Of a DNA stretch of 64,000 nt, positions 1 to 9,761 are shown piece by piece. A model generated the notes under the pieces. That model was not told the DNA's origin. It saw nothing but the letters and a program-made list of their open reading frames with translations, and ran no database searches. This stretch comes from Syngnathus acus. Lineage: Eukaryota > Chordata > Actinopteri > Syngnathiformes > Syngnathidae. Where the stretch lies: contig NC_051087.1 of the NCBI RefSeq assembly GCF_901709675.1, positions 15,323,067 to 15,387,066 on the forward strand, written 5' to 3'. The first letter of the stretch is position 1, and each line of letters opens with the position of its first letter. The translations under genes were made by a program, and so were the position numbers.

Positions 1-177
1 TATGCGTTTGCTATATGCATTTGTTATATGCTTTTCCTACTGCGCATGTGCGGACGCGTTGTATGTCGGGAGTCAAGGAAATGATTCAGTTGTTGTAATG
101 GAGTAACGTTGTTGAAGTGTACAAGTAAAGTCTAGTGAGACGCACAGTTGTTGTTATCGTCGTTATTCAAATTCACA
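1..177 (+). mobile_element. 3' part of a 5' LTR, Ty1/copia-type element
   Basis: This stretch precedes a tRNA-primer site and a copia-type gag, so it should be the right-hand part of the 5' LTR; the LTR begins left of the window. It ends in CA at 176-177, as LTRs do, directly before the primer site. I saw no matching 3' LTR, so the LTR limits are inferred from the primer site alone. Confidence 0.6.
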
Positions 178-193
178 TGGTAGCAGAGGATGG
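178..193 (+). promoter_or_regulatory. Primer-binding site for initiator tRNA-Met (copia)
   Basis: TGGTAGCAGAGGATGG is complementary to the 3' end of vertebrate initiator tRNA-Met as I know it (16 of 16 bases). Ty1/copia elements normally prime reverse transcription from this tRNA. The gag start codon at 190 lies inside this site. Confidence 0.75.
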
Positions 194-1564
194 CCACTGG
201 TAATTACAAAGTTCCGCCAGCGTTTGATGAGAAGAAGTCTTACGAAAATTGGAAAAATGAAGTCGAAATATGGAGACTTGTTACGTTCTTGGATAAAAAG
301 AAGCAGGCTTTGGCGGTTGCCTTGTCGCTAACGAGAAGAGCAAGAGACAGCCCGCTGAAAGTATCCGCAGGGGATTTGAATACAGATGATGGAATGACTA
401 CACTTTTGGGAAAACTGGACTCTGTGTTTTTGAAAGAAGAAAAGGACCGCCAATACGAGGCATATACGGAGTTCGACCGGATAACGAAAGACACGGGCAT
501 CTCAATGGCGGACTACATTGTCGAGTTTGAACGGAGGTACAACAGAATTCGCCAGTCCAAAATGGAGTTACCAGATGCGGTGTTAGCTTTCAAGCTGCTA
601 GACACTGCGGGACTTTATCCATCCATCCATCCATTTTCTGAACCGCTTAGTCCCCACGGGGGTCGCGGGAGTGCTGGAGCCTATTCCAGCCGTCAACGGG
701 CAGTAGGCGGGGGACACCCTGAACCGGTTGCCAGCCGATCGCAGGGCACACAGAGACAAACAACCAATTGCACTCGCACTCACACCTAGGGACAATTTGG
801 AGTCTTCAATCGGCCTACCAAGCATGTTTTTGGGATGCCCGGAGAAAACCCACGCGGGCCCGGGGAGAACATGCAAACTCCACACAGGGAGGGCCGGAGG
901 TGGAATCGAACCCGCACCCTCCCAACTGTGAGGCGGACGTGCTACCCAGTGCGCCACCGAGCCGCCTGCGGGACTTTATATTAAAGACAAACAGTTGGCA
1001 CTTACCGCTTGTCCAAGCCTCACGTTTGACAATATGAAGGCTGCCTTGAAGAGGATATTTAGCAACAATACGCCACAAGGCGGAGTCGGTGCACTGCAGG
1101 TGAGCGGAGATGCAACTGACGATGCCTACTACACAAGGTTTTCCGGCAGGAGAGAAAGTAGGTCAAATCCGCGACAACAAGCAGCTGTTCAAGGTACCAA
1201 TCCATTTGACAGATATGATAGAAGAACGAGATGTGCAGTCTGCCAAAGTTTATATCACTGGGCAAAAGACTGCCCCCACAAAAATGAACATGCTAAACTA
1301 ACAGAAGAAGAACAACAAATGGAGGTTGATGAATGCAACATTACCTTATTGTCTAAAGATGCATTGACTAACACAGAGATTTTCATGGTGGAGTCTCTAG
1401 GATCTGCTGTAATTGATACAATTTGCACCAGAACAGTGTGTGGTGAAAAATGGCTTGATCATTATGTTAGTCAACTAACACAGGATGAGTTGTTGAAAAT
1501 GAAAGATGTGAAAAGTGCAAGACCATTCAAGTTTTGTGATGGGAAAATTGTCCATTCTACATAG
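190..1564 (+). pseudogene. Copia-type gag with start of protease, split by a SINE
   Basis: This is the gag region of a Ty1/copia retrotransposon. The first part (190-604) has the typical copia gag start with a KSYENWKNEVEIW block. A SINE at 619-965 then interrupts it, and the frame resumes after the second target copy. A CCHC zinc knuckle (CAVC-x4-H-x4-C) lies at about 1232-1276, and a protease-like segment with VIDT follows near 1410. A TAG at 1562-1564 ends the frame. The element is therefore broken by both an insertion and a nonsense codon. The gag assignment is firm by motif; the protease assignment rests on position and a degenerate active-site motif. Confidence 0.8.
619..965 (-). mobile_element. 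tRNA-derived SINE inserted in copia gag
   Basis: On the minus strand this begins with a tRNA-like head (GGTTCGATTCC B box) and ends in a (TGGA)n tail, which lies at the left here. A 14-bp target duplication, CTGCGGGACTTTAT, flanks it at 605-618 and 966-979. The same SINE recurs at 4961, 8127, 19491, 24387, 46521 and 50205. I do not assign a named family. Confidence 0.9.
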
Positions 1565-1567
1565 AAA

Positions 1568-1909
1568 GTGAAAATCCCAGCTGTGATAGCACAAACTAAA
1601 TGCCAAATTGAGACAGAAGTTGTCCCAGCCGATATCCCTTTGCTGTTAAGCAAGATTTCACTGAAAAGAGCTGGTGCTGTTTTGGACATTGAGAATGACA
1701 AGGCCATTATGTTCAAGCAACCAGTGAAACTTGAATTAACATCATCAGGACATTATTGTGTGAACTTGAGGGACAAAAATACCCCAGATGGAAGTGACAT
1801 CCTAAATGAAAACGGCATTCTTATTGTGACAGAACATATGACAAAAAAAGTGAAACAAAAGATGCTATTGAAATTGCACAGTTTGGACATGCCTCAGTTG
1901 ACAGACTGA
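1568..1909 (+). pseudogene. Copia protease/pre-integrase segment
   Basis: This reading frame continues from the gag-protease ORF after the stop at 1562-1564, with conserved-looking text (VPADIPLLLSKISLKRAGAV) typical of the copia polyprotein between protease and integrase. It stops at 1909. The next 75 bases contain more pol-like sequence in another frame, so a frameshift and a small loss separate it from the integrase. No function is expected. Confidence 0.6.
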
Positions 1910-1982
1910 AAAAACTACTGACCTGCTCAGGTAATACTGATGAGGAGTGCATCACAATCCTGCATGAAATTATAAAGAACTT

Positions 1983-2816
1983 ATGAGACATGCATCAGGT
2001 ATAGTAAACCAACCAGTAGGTCTACCCATGGCCTCAGCCTACAATGAAACTGTAGCTATGGACTTACATGAGCTAGAGCCAGGGGTGTGGTATTTGCATG
2101 CCATTGACCACTTCACAAGATTCAGTGCAGGGAGCATTGTTACCACAAAGAAACCCAAAGAAATTGTGAAGCACTTTATTCACTGCTGGATAAGTGTTCC
2201 TGGCCCGCCACGCAGACTGTTCACTGACAATGGGGGTGAATTTAATAATGAAGAAATGAGGGACATGGCTGAAAACTTTAAGATGGAAGTGAAAACAACT
2301 GCAACGTATAGCCCATGGAGCAATGGCCTCTTAGAAAGGCATAATCAAACCCTCACGGAAATCCTATTGAAAGTAAAGAGAGACAACGGATGTGATTGGA
2401 AGACAGCCCTTGACTGGGCCCTGATGGCAAAAAACTCTTTGCATAATGTGCATGGCTACAGTCCTTACCAACTTGTGTTGCCGTCAGTTTTCACTGATAA
2501 GCCGCCAGCTCTGGAAGGGACTAGCATGTCTACTTGGATAGCTCAGCACATCTCAGCATTGCATGCCACAAGGAAAGCGTTCACAGAAGCAGAATGCTCT
2601 GAGCGGATCCGAAGAGCCCTTCATAAACAACAACGACCCACTGATGACCTATATGAAACGGGGGATAAAGTTTACTATAAACGGGTGGATTCGACAGAGT
2701 GGAAAGGTCCAGGTGTGGTCATCGGCCAAGATGGTGTGGTGATATTTGTTCGGCACGGGGCACTTATGTCCGTGTGCATCAATCCAGACTTCGAAGGGTT
2801 GATGGCTGTGTGTTGA
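1983..2816 (+). pseudogene. Copia integrase (rve core)
   Basis: This is a retroviral-type integrase catalytic core. The D,D,E residues are visible in MDLHEL (about residue 28), FTDNGGEF (about 80) and GLLERHNQT (about 117). The N-terminal HHCC zinc finger is missing from this ORF. The C-terminal GKGP-like region (WKGPGVVIGQDG) is present, but the frame is lost around 2755 and continues one frame over in the next entry, which indicates a single-base indel. The element is not functional as it stands. Confidence 0.85.
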
Positions 2817-3597
2817 GGGAAAGAGATGAGCCGTTAATGAGAACTGAAAATGCCTCCTTACCAGAAACTGGACTTTTTGAAAATAACACTGTAGATGAAA
2901 GTAAAAAAGAGGCACCCTTAAACGATGAAGATGCTGAGGATAACAATGAGCCCCCTCACACATCAGCACGTTCAAATACTATTATTGAAGGACTAAAGCT
3001 GAAAACTGGACAGGTGGTCACATATACAGACAGTGTAAGTGGCCAAGCACAAACCGGAAAAATCCTCAGCCGGGCAGGAAAGTCCACTGGAACATACAAA
3101 AACTGGTACAACTTACAGTATACAGAACCTGAGGAAATTGCTGGCACAACTGGATCAGTGGATTTAGGACAAGTGGACAATCTTCAGCTGAGTCCAACTG
3201 AGCATGCTGACTTATGTACAGACTGCCATGTAGAGGACATACTGATTGTGAATAATCATGCCTTCATTTCTGCCAAACACGCTGAACTCATCAACTGGAA
3301 ACAGAACAATGTGTTTGAAGAGGTCAAAGATAAAGGTCAGAAATGCATCTCCACAAGGTGGGTGTGCACACTCAAGGAAACACCACAGGGGGTCGTACCT
3401 AAAGCCAGGTTAGTTGCAAGAGGCTTTGCGGAAATGAGCACAGACGAGCTCCCAAAAGACTCACCCACATGTGCCTCAGAGTCTTTAAAAATGATTATGG
3501 CTGTTATATCTCAAAAGAAATGGCAGCTGAACTCGATGGACATTAAAGCAGCCTTTTTGCAAGGTAAAGAGTTAACCAGACATGTCTACATACACTA
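2757..3597 (+). pseudogene. Copia reverse transcriptase, N-terminal part
   Basis: The frame takes over from the integrase ORF. It carries a linker rich in acidic residues and then the start of a copia-type RT (RVT_2 family): TRWVCTLKE, KARLVARGFAE and NSMDIKAAFLQGKEL, the last holding the first catalytic aspartate region. The family's YVDD box, RNase H and 3' LTR are absent; sequence after 3597 is unrelated. The copy is truncated on its 3' side. Confidence 0.85.
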
Positions 3598-3970
3598 AAG
3601 CAAAGCCATAGATAATAAGCTCGCATTATCTGGTAGATTAAGCTGCAAAACATTGCCTTCTGTTTTTATTTGATCTTGCTCGTATTATAAATGTGTTGAG
3701 CAAGTTTTCGGATTGGTGTGAATTTTATTTCATGAAATCCTGAATGTGGATGGTATGATAAACTGAGTTTTCAGGGAGTTGAAACGGTTACGGGAATCCA
3801 GATATACAACTGCGGTCATGTGCATTTGCATATGCTTATGGCCACCTCTCGGTGAGATATTGTGTCACCCTGGCCACCCCAAAGAAAGATTTCTGGCTGT
3901 ATACTGTATGTAGCCTAATAATTTGCACGTCTCAAGGATAAAGCACAAGAATAATGATAGATAAAAGATA
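3598..3970. other. Unassigned sequence between copia remnant and solo LTR
   Basis: AT-rich sequence with no ORF, exon-like block or recognisable repeat. I see no copia 3' LTR here. Confidence 0.5.
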
Positions 3971-3975
3971 CCATT

Positions 3976-4359
3976 TGTGACGATTGAGTGGAGCAGGGTG
4001 ACCAAATACAGCTTGGGCCAGGGTTTATTGAAGGGAAGGGAGGTGGGCGAACAAAGACACAGGCGGGACAGAGGCTCACGGACAGCAGGCAGGAAACAGA
4101 AGTCCACTCGGACACGGAACAGACACGGGAACAGATTCTGACGGTGAGGCTCCACACAAGACCGGGGGCGAATGGATGAGCAGGACAGGAACGACAGGCG
4201 CAGACACAGACTGAAAGCAACAGTAGACACCGACAGGGAGAAACACACAGGCAGGGTTTAAATACATGAGATAACAAGAGGGAGTAGGTGACAGACATTA
4301 CGGTGATGAAAGGGGTGTGGCTGAGGGAAGCTGCGCGTCCTCTGGCACGGCACGTGACA
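3976..4359 (-). mobile_element. Solo LTR, copy 1
   Basis: This is a 384-bp element starting TG and ending CA, flanked by the 5-bp target duplication CCATT (3971-3975 and 4360-4364). Read on the minus strand it has TGTCACGTGCC at the 5' end, a TATTTAAACC promoter-like box and an AATAAACCC polyadenylation signal near the 3' end, the layout of an LTR. No internal region is attached. Related copies are at 32287, 46696 and 48171. The 5-bp duplication fits a Ty3/gypsy or ERV-type integrase. Confidence 0.85.
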
Positions 4360-4364
4360 CCATT

Positions 4365-4960
4365 TCATTATAGTGCCATGAAAATGTATTTGCACCTTCT
4401 GGTTCTCGACTTAAATGTTTAAGAACAGCAAATGCAGGTAAAGATCACACAAGATAAACATAAAATGCATTTTTTAAATCGTGATTTTTGTTCTATTAAG
4501 GGGAAAAAATATTCAAAGCTACTTGGCCTAGTGTGCACCCATAACTTGAAAAACGAGTGCAGCGGTCAGCCTGTTCACTGGACACTGGATGCAGCCATAG
4601 CAGGGCGAATGCTTCTTTTGTCAGGGCTAGAGATGCAGTGAAGCGTAGCCATGCAAGTGGCCCATTCGAGTCCATCAATTTCAGATATGCATCTGTGCAA
4701 CAAACCTTGGAGGTCAGCTTGGAGAAATATTAAAGTTGGACTTAAAAAATCCACCACACGGCCCTAGTGACAACATACGATGACAGAAATAAATGGATGG
4801 ATGGCTGGATGGCTGGATGGATGGATGGATGGAAATCCATGGTTCCATGGAGGCTGACCTTTCAACCAAGTGTGGCCATCTACCAGCATTAAAAAAAACT
4901 AGATTGGCTCTTTATGGAATGTTAATTGTTTTGGAAATTGTGTGTCGTGAATCTAAATTA
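4365..4960. other. Unassigned sequence with a (TGGA)n microsatellite
   Basis: No exon of WDR17 or other gene was recognised here. Positions 4794-4832 hold imperfect TGGA/TGGC repeats, possibly the decayed tail of a SINE. Confidence 0.5.
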
Positions 4961-5277
4961 TATCCATCAATTAATTTTCTGAACCACTTATCTTCATGAG
5001 GGTCATGGGTGTGCTGGAGCCTATCCCAGCAGTTTTTGGACAGTAGGCAGCGATATCCTGATTTGTTTGCCAGCCTATCACAGGGTGCACATAGATAAAC
5101 AACCATTCACACTCAAAATCACAGCTATGGACATGTTTTAAGAATGTGAAAGGAGTACACTGAGGAAACCCGCACAGAAACGGAGAGAACATGCAAACTC
5201 CACACAGGAAGGCGAACCCACAACCTCTGGACTGTGAGGCGAACGTGCCAACCAGTCAACCATCGTGCTGCCCTCCG
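4961..5277 (-). mobile_element. Old, diverged copy of the tRNA-derived SINE
   Basis: The same order of blocks as the 619-965 SINE is readable (CTGAACCACTTAT, GTGCTGGAGCCTATCCCAGC, CATGCAAACTCCACACAGG) with many substitutions and small deletions. It is older than the other copies, and no target duplication was recognised. Confidence 0.75.
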
Positions 5278-5404
5278 CATAATATACATATGAGCTCCAA
5301 TTTTTGAATTGAACTGAAATTGTCCAGTTGAACTTTTCCATGAAATTCTAATTTATTGTGATGCAAATATATATAATATTTTTGTTTGATTCTGTCACTT
5401 ATAG

Positions 5405-5592
5405 CTCAGAGTTCCTGTTGTTCCGGTAAAAGTCAACACACCAGCTCTACGAGTGAGGCAGTACCTCCCCCGACCTTGTCACAGAACCAGTCCTTCTCTT
5501 TGCCTCCTGGCCATGCAGTGTGTTGTTTTATGGATGGAGGGGTAGGACTCTATGACATGGGTGCCAAGAAGTGGGACTTTCTACGAGACCTG
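5405..5592 (+). CDS. wdr17: WDR17 coding exon 1 of the window
   Basis: The acceptor is TTATAG and the donor CTG|GTATTC. The exon starts with 2 bases of a split codon and encodes the linker STSEAVPPPTLSQNQSFSLP and then GHAVCCFMDGGVGLYDMGAK, a strand of a WD40 blade. The ending KKWDFLRDL continues in frame into the next exon. No earlier exon was found between 1 and 5404. Confidence 0.93.
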
Positions 5593-5721
5593 GTATTCTA
5601 ATGAAAGGAGTTGCATTTTGCATTTTTTTCTAAAAACAATGAAAAAATACTTTCTTTAAGTAACTGAAACATGTTTTAGAATTATGTCTTAGAAGAATTC
5701 ATGACAGTTGACCATTTGCAG

Positions 5722-5890
5722 GGCCATGTCGAGACCATCTTCGATTGCAAGTTCAAGCCTGATGATCCTAACTTGTTGGCCACTGCTAGTTTTGATGGAA
5801 CCATCAAAATATGGGACACAAACACACTAACAGCAGTTTATACCTCCCCAGGCAATGAAGGTGTGGTTTACTCCTTGTCCTGGGCTCCAG
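5722..5890 (+). CDS. wdr17: WDR17 coding exon 2: WD40 repeat
   Basis: The exon follows TTGCAG and ends CCAG|GTAACA in phase 1. It encodes a nearly complete WD40 repeat, with GHVETIFDCKFKP, LLATASFDGTIKIWD (the WD signature) and the beginning of the next blade, VVYSLSWAPG. The intron after it contains the expanded MITE at 5926-7491. Confidence 0.96.
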
Positions 5891-5925
5891 GTAACATAAG
5901 CACACCCACCTACACTTACTCATGT

Positions 5926-7491
5926 ACCGTATTTTCCGCCCTAAAAGGCGCACCGGGTTATAAGGCGCACCTTCAATGAACGGCCCATTTTAAAACTTTG
6001 TCCATATATAAGGCGCACCGGATTATAAGGCGCATAAAATAGAAGCTATACTGCATCAAACTGAGGTTGACTAGGGTTGCGGTATGCATCCACTAGCCAA
6101 TAACCAACGAGCCCTCTGTAAACAATCGCGTTTCTCAAACGATCTCCTATAAAATGATCAGAACTGACTAAAGTTCGATCTAACGCATTGGTACTACTTA
6201 CCTATGTTTCCCTTCCATATCGATCCGTAGATTTACTCGAAACATTAACAGAGCAGCCTATTTTGACATGAAATAGCCTGGTACGTATAGCAGCTATCGC
6301 AATAGCATTAGCCATCCGCAAAGTCTCACGAGCCTCAGCGAAGTGTAAACAATCGCGTTTCTCAAACGATCTCCTATAAAATGATCGGAACTGACTAAAG
6401 TTCGATCCAACGCATTGGTACTACTTACCTATGTTTCCCTTCCATATCGATCCGTAGATTTACTCGAAACATTAACAGAGCAGCCTATTTTGACATGAAA
6501 TAGCCTGGTACGTATAGCAGCTATCGCAATAGCATTAGCCATCCGCAAAGTCTCACGAGCCTCACCTCGCAATCTCCCATGAGCCTCAGCAAAGTGTAAA
6601 CAATCGCGTTTCTCAAACGATCTCCTATAAAATGATCGGAACTGACTAAAGTTCGATCTAACGCATTGGTACTACTTACCTATGTTTCCCTTCCATATCG
6701 ATCCGTAGATTTACTCGAAACATTAACAGAGCAGCCTATTTTGACATGAAATAGCCTGGTACGTATAGCAGCTATCGCAATAGCATTAGCCATCCGCAAA
6801 GTCTCACGAGCCTCAGCGAAGTGTAAACAATCGCGTTTCTCAAACGATCTCCTATAAAATGATCGGAACTGACTAAAGTTCGATCCAACGCATTGGTACT
6901 ACTTACCTATGTTTCCCTTCCATATCGATCCGTAGATTTACTCGAAACATTAACAGAGCAGCCTATTTTGACATGAAATAGCCTGGTACGTATAGCAGCT
7001 ATCGCAATAGCATTAGCCATCCGCAAAGTCTCACGAGCCTCAGCTCGCAATCTCCCATGAGCCTCAGCAAAGTGTAAACAATCGCGTTTCTCAAACGATC
7101 TCCTATAAAATGATCGGAACTGACTAAAGTTCGATCTAACGCATTGGTACTACTTACCTATGTTTCCCTTCCATATCGATCCGTAGATTTACTCGAAACA
7201 TTAACAGAGCAGCCTATTTTGACATGAAATAGCCTCGCGGGTACAACAGCTATTCGGTGACGCCCCCTGACTACAGTTGCCGTAATGCTGGGAAGCGATG
7301 CGACCTTGTAATTTATTAGTCGTACTAAAACGTACTGAAACATTTTGGCAGAGCACTGTGTACAACCAGTATGGATCAACAAATTCATCAGTTGATCCAT
7401 ATATAAGGCGCACTGGCCTATAAGGCGCACTGTCGGCTTTTGAGAAAATTTTAGGTTTTTAGGTGCGCCTTTTAGGGCGGAAAATACGGTA
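5926..7491. mobile_element. MITE family 1, expanded copy
   Basis: The ends are inverted repeats, ACCGTATTTTCCGCCCTAAA at the left and its complement at the right, followed by GGCGCAC/ATAAGGCGCAC motifs also mirrored. TA or GTA flanks both sides. The interior has no coding capacity and consists mainly of the tandem array listed next. The family is also seen at 9762-11550 and 27198-28577. The superfamily is not determined. Confidence 0.85.
6121..7230. repeat. Tandem array with alternating 227/251-bp units inside the MITE
   Basis: The marker AACAATCGCGTTTCTCAAAC occurs at 6121, 6348, 6599, 6826 and 7077, with spacings of 227, 251, 227 and 251 bp. Short and long units therefore alternate in a 478-bp higher-order repeat; the long units carry an extra CTCGCAATCTCCCATGAGCC-type block. 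The related MITE at 9762 has about one unit. Confidence 0.9.
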
Positions 7492-7557
7492 CACACAAAT
7501 TCAGTACAATATCCCAGTTTTAACAAAAGAATGTAAAACACTCTGTGTGCTTTGAAG

Positions 7558-7649
7558 GTGACCTAAACTGCATTGCAGGAGCAACATCACGCAATGGAGC
7601 TTTCATTTGGGACATCCGGAAAGGAAAAATAATCACACGCTTTAATGAG
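7558..7649 (+). CDS. wdr17: WDR17 coding exon 3
   Basis: The exon starts after TTGAAG and ends GAG|GTTTCT. It encodes GDLNCIAGATSRNGAFIWDI and RKGKIITRFNE, the outer strands of a WD40 blade; the phase-1 codon is shared with exon 2. The donor GTTTCT is weaker than the others in the gene. Confidence 0.95.
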
Positions 7650-7989
7650 GTTTCTTGCTTCACTGCTATAATATATTATAATATTATGTTTTTTCCATAT
7701 TTCGTAACACTGCCCGATTTTACAAAAGGAGGTTGTAGATGTGTGAGCATAATCTGTTTATTTCAAATCTAATTTTTTTATTCTATTTTGCTGTATGTTA
7801 TACTGTATGTTGCGGGTGTATATGATATGGTACAGTCCTTTTATTTGTTGTAAAAAAAGAAATAAGAAACATGATTTGCCTGACCTTTTCCTGGGTCAAA
7901 TATGTTATCTGGTTTCTTTTAATACTTGAAGTCTATGTAACTGTATGAAAATGTGACCTTTTGTTAATGTTCGTTTAATCCTCCTCCAG
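7650..7989. other. WDR17 intron, nothing recognised
   Basis: AT-rich intron of 340 bp ending in a normal CTCCTCCAG acceptor. No transposon was identified. Confidence 0.6.
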
Positions 7990-8072
7990 CATGGTAAAAA
8001 TGGCATATTTTGTATATCCTGGAGTCACAAAGATTCAAAGCGAATTGCAACCTGTAGTGGTGATGGATTCTG
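7990..8072 (+). CDS. wdr17: WDR17 coding exon 4
   Basis: The acceptor is CTCCAG and the donor TG|GTAAGT. It encodes HGKNGIFCISWSHKDSKRIA and TCSGDGF, the inner strands of a WD40 blade. It ends in phase 2. Confidence 0.95.
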
Positions 8073-8126
8073 GTAAGTGGTAATTTTATTTTTACATTAT
8101 TATATTACAGTATATATCAATATTCT

Positions 8127-8500
8127 GGCGGTTCGGCGGCACACTGGTTAGCACACTGCTTAGCACGTCCGCCTCACAGTTAGGAGGGTGTGGGTTCGAT
8201 TCCACCACCGGCCCTCCCTGTGTGGAGTTTGCATGTTCTCTCCGTACCTGCGTGGGTTTTCTCCGGGCACTCTGGTTTCCTCCCACATCCCCAAAAACAC
8301 GCTTGGTAGGCCAATTGAACACTCCAAATCGTCCCTAGGTGTGAGTGCGAGTGTGAATGGTTGTTCGTCTCTGTGTGCCCTGCGATATGCTGGCAACCAG
8401 TTCAGGATGTCCCCCGCCTACTGCCTGATGACTGCTGGGATAGGCTCCAGCACGCCCGCGACCCCCATGGGGACAAGCGGTATAGAAAATTCATGGATGG
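8127..8500 (+). mobile_element. tRNA-derived SINE, plus orientation
   Basis: A tRNA-like head (TTAGCACGTCCGCCTCACAG, then the B box GGTTCGATTCC) is followed by the SINE body and a short GGATGG tail. The 13-bp target duplication ATATCAATATTCT lies at 8114-8126 and 8501-8513. It sits in a WDR17 intron in the same orientation as the gene. It is not a functional tRNA gene: the cloverleaf is not maintained beyond the A and B boxes. Confidence 0.92.
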
Positions 8501-8576
8501 ATATCAATATTCTTCCAAAATGCTGATTACATACATTATGTATGTATCTTGAGTTTTTGTCTCCTTTTTTTAACAG

Positions 8577-8663
8577 CATTATTCGAACCATTGATGGTAA
8601 AATCCTTCACAAGTACAAACATCCTGCTGCAGTTTTTGGCTGTGACTGGAGTCAAAACAACAA
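8577..8663 (+). CDS. wdr17: WDR17 coding exon 5
   Basis: Starts after TTAACAG and ends AACAA|GTATGT. It encodes IIRTIDGKILHKYKHPAAVF and GCDWSQNN, joining two WD40 blades. Phase 2 enters and phase 2 leaves. Confidence 0.95.
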
Positions 8664-8820
8664 GTATGTTCTACCTTTTTAACAAGAAAAGCAAAGTATG
8701 TCAATTATTACTGAATCCATACAGAAAATAAAACACAATTGCAAGATAACGCTATCAGGTTATTATTTTAGACACTAACATAGCTATAACTGTTTTATAA
8801 TGGCTGAACTCTTCCCGCAG

Positions 8821-8985
8821 GGATATGATTGCTACTGGTTGTGAGGATAAGAATGTTCGCGTGTATTACCTGGCCACCAGCTCAGACCAGCCACTCAAAG
8901 TCTTCACTGGACACCTAGCTAAAGTATTTCATGTCCGTTGGTCTCCGCTCAGAGAGGGGATACTGTGTTCTGGATCAGATGATGG
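8821..8985 (+). CDS. wdr17: WDR17 coding exon 6: WD40 repeat
   Basis: Starts after CCCGCAG and ends GATGG|GTGGGT. It encodes DMIATGCEDKNVRVYYLATS and then a full GH-to-SGSDDG stretch (KVFTGHLAKVFHVRWSP, LREGILCSGSDDG). The split glycine codon is completed in exon 7. Confidence 0.96.
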
Positions 8986-9166
8986 GTGGGTTGAAACACA
9001 AACTGTTAAAGACAATTTCCCCCCAAATTCTAAAGATAAATGAAATGATAATAATGTATGGGCATACAATACTGTACAATACTATGCACAAGTGAATTTA
9101 TCTGTACATTGTGCTGTTAAAAAACAACTTTAAATTAAAAGAGCACTTGTGATTATGTTTGGACAG

Positions 9167-9282
9167 TACTGTTCGTATATGGGACTACACACAGGATGCA
9201 TGTATCAATGTGTTGAGTGGTCATAAGGCACCAGTCAGAGGCCTGATGTGGAACACAGAGATTCCATACCTCCTAATTTCAG
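9167..9282 (+). CDS. wdr17: WDR17 coding exon 7: WD40 repeat
   Basis: Starts after TTGGACAG and ends TTTCAG|GTATGC. It encodes TVRIWDYTQDACINVLSGHK and APVRGLMWNTEIPYLLIS, with the WD dipeptide in IWDY and a new GH at the following blade. It ends in phase 1. Confidence 0.96.
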
Positions 9283-9574
9283 GTATGCTTTTTGTACCAA
9301 CTGTAACTATACTTTTAGTATTATACAGTTTGCTCTTCAACTGTTAAAATAAGATCAGTCAGCGTTTATGAATGGACAAAGTTATAGTCGAGATGCAACT
9401 AGGAAAAAATTGAACAAATAAGCCTAAAACCTACAACAAACATGAACATGGGAGTTATAGCCTATCAAGAAAATGACTTGGGTCATTGCACTCTATTATT
9501 TCACCACTAGACAACATTGATAAATCAAAAATGTATACACACTGGCTCCTTAACGTATTTTTTTTTTTTTCTAG

Positions 9575-9661
9575 GCTCTTGGGATTATACAATCAGAGTT
9601 TGGGACACAAGAGATGGCAACTGCCTGGACACAGTCTATGATCATGGTGCTGATGTTTACG
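9575..9661 (+). CDS. wdr17: WDR17 coding exon 8: WD40 repeat
   Basis: Starts after a long T tract and CTAG; ends TTTACG|GTAAAA. It encodes SWDYTIRVWDTRDGNCLDTV and YDHGADVY. The intron that follows is long (9662-12896) and holds the nested MITEs. Confidence 0.96.
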
Positions 9662-9761
9662 GTAAAAATGATGGCTCGAAAGAATATGAAAGGCTGTAGA
9701 ACAGGGTTCGCCAGCAAAAAATGAGATTGGCTGCCTAGTTCATTTACTTAAATCAATAGGT

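Noticed and set aside
3865-4298. Overlapping ORFs of 127 aa on the minus strand
   Set aside because: They lie inside the solo LTR at 3976-4359; low-complexity Cys/Ser/Leu text with no domain.
1-5404. Search for the first WDR17 exons
   Set aside because: Only copia, solo LTR, SINE and unassigned DNA were found; no text resembling the N-terminal WD40 repeats.
6121-7230. Regular repeats that might suggest a CRISPR-like array
   Set aside because: Units are 227/251 bp with no unique spacers, in a eukaryotic MITE with inverted ends.
8127-8260. tRNA-like sequence with A and B boxes
   Set aside because: It is the head of a SINE with a 13-bp target duplication; a full cloverleaf is not maintained and the same head recurs in all SINE copies.
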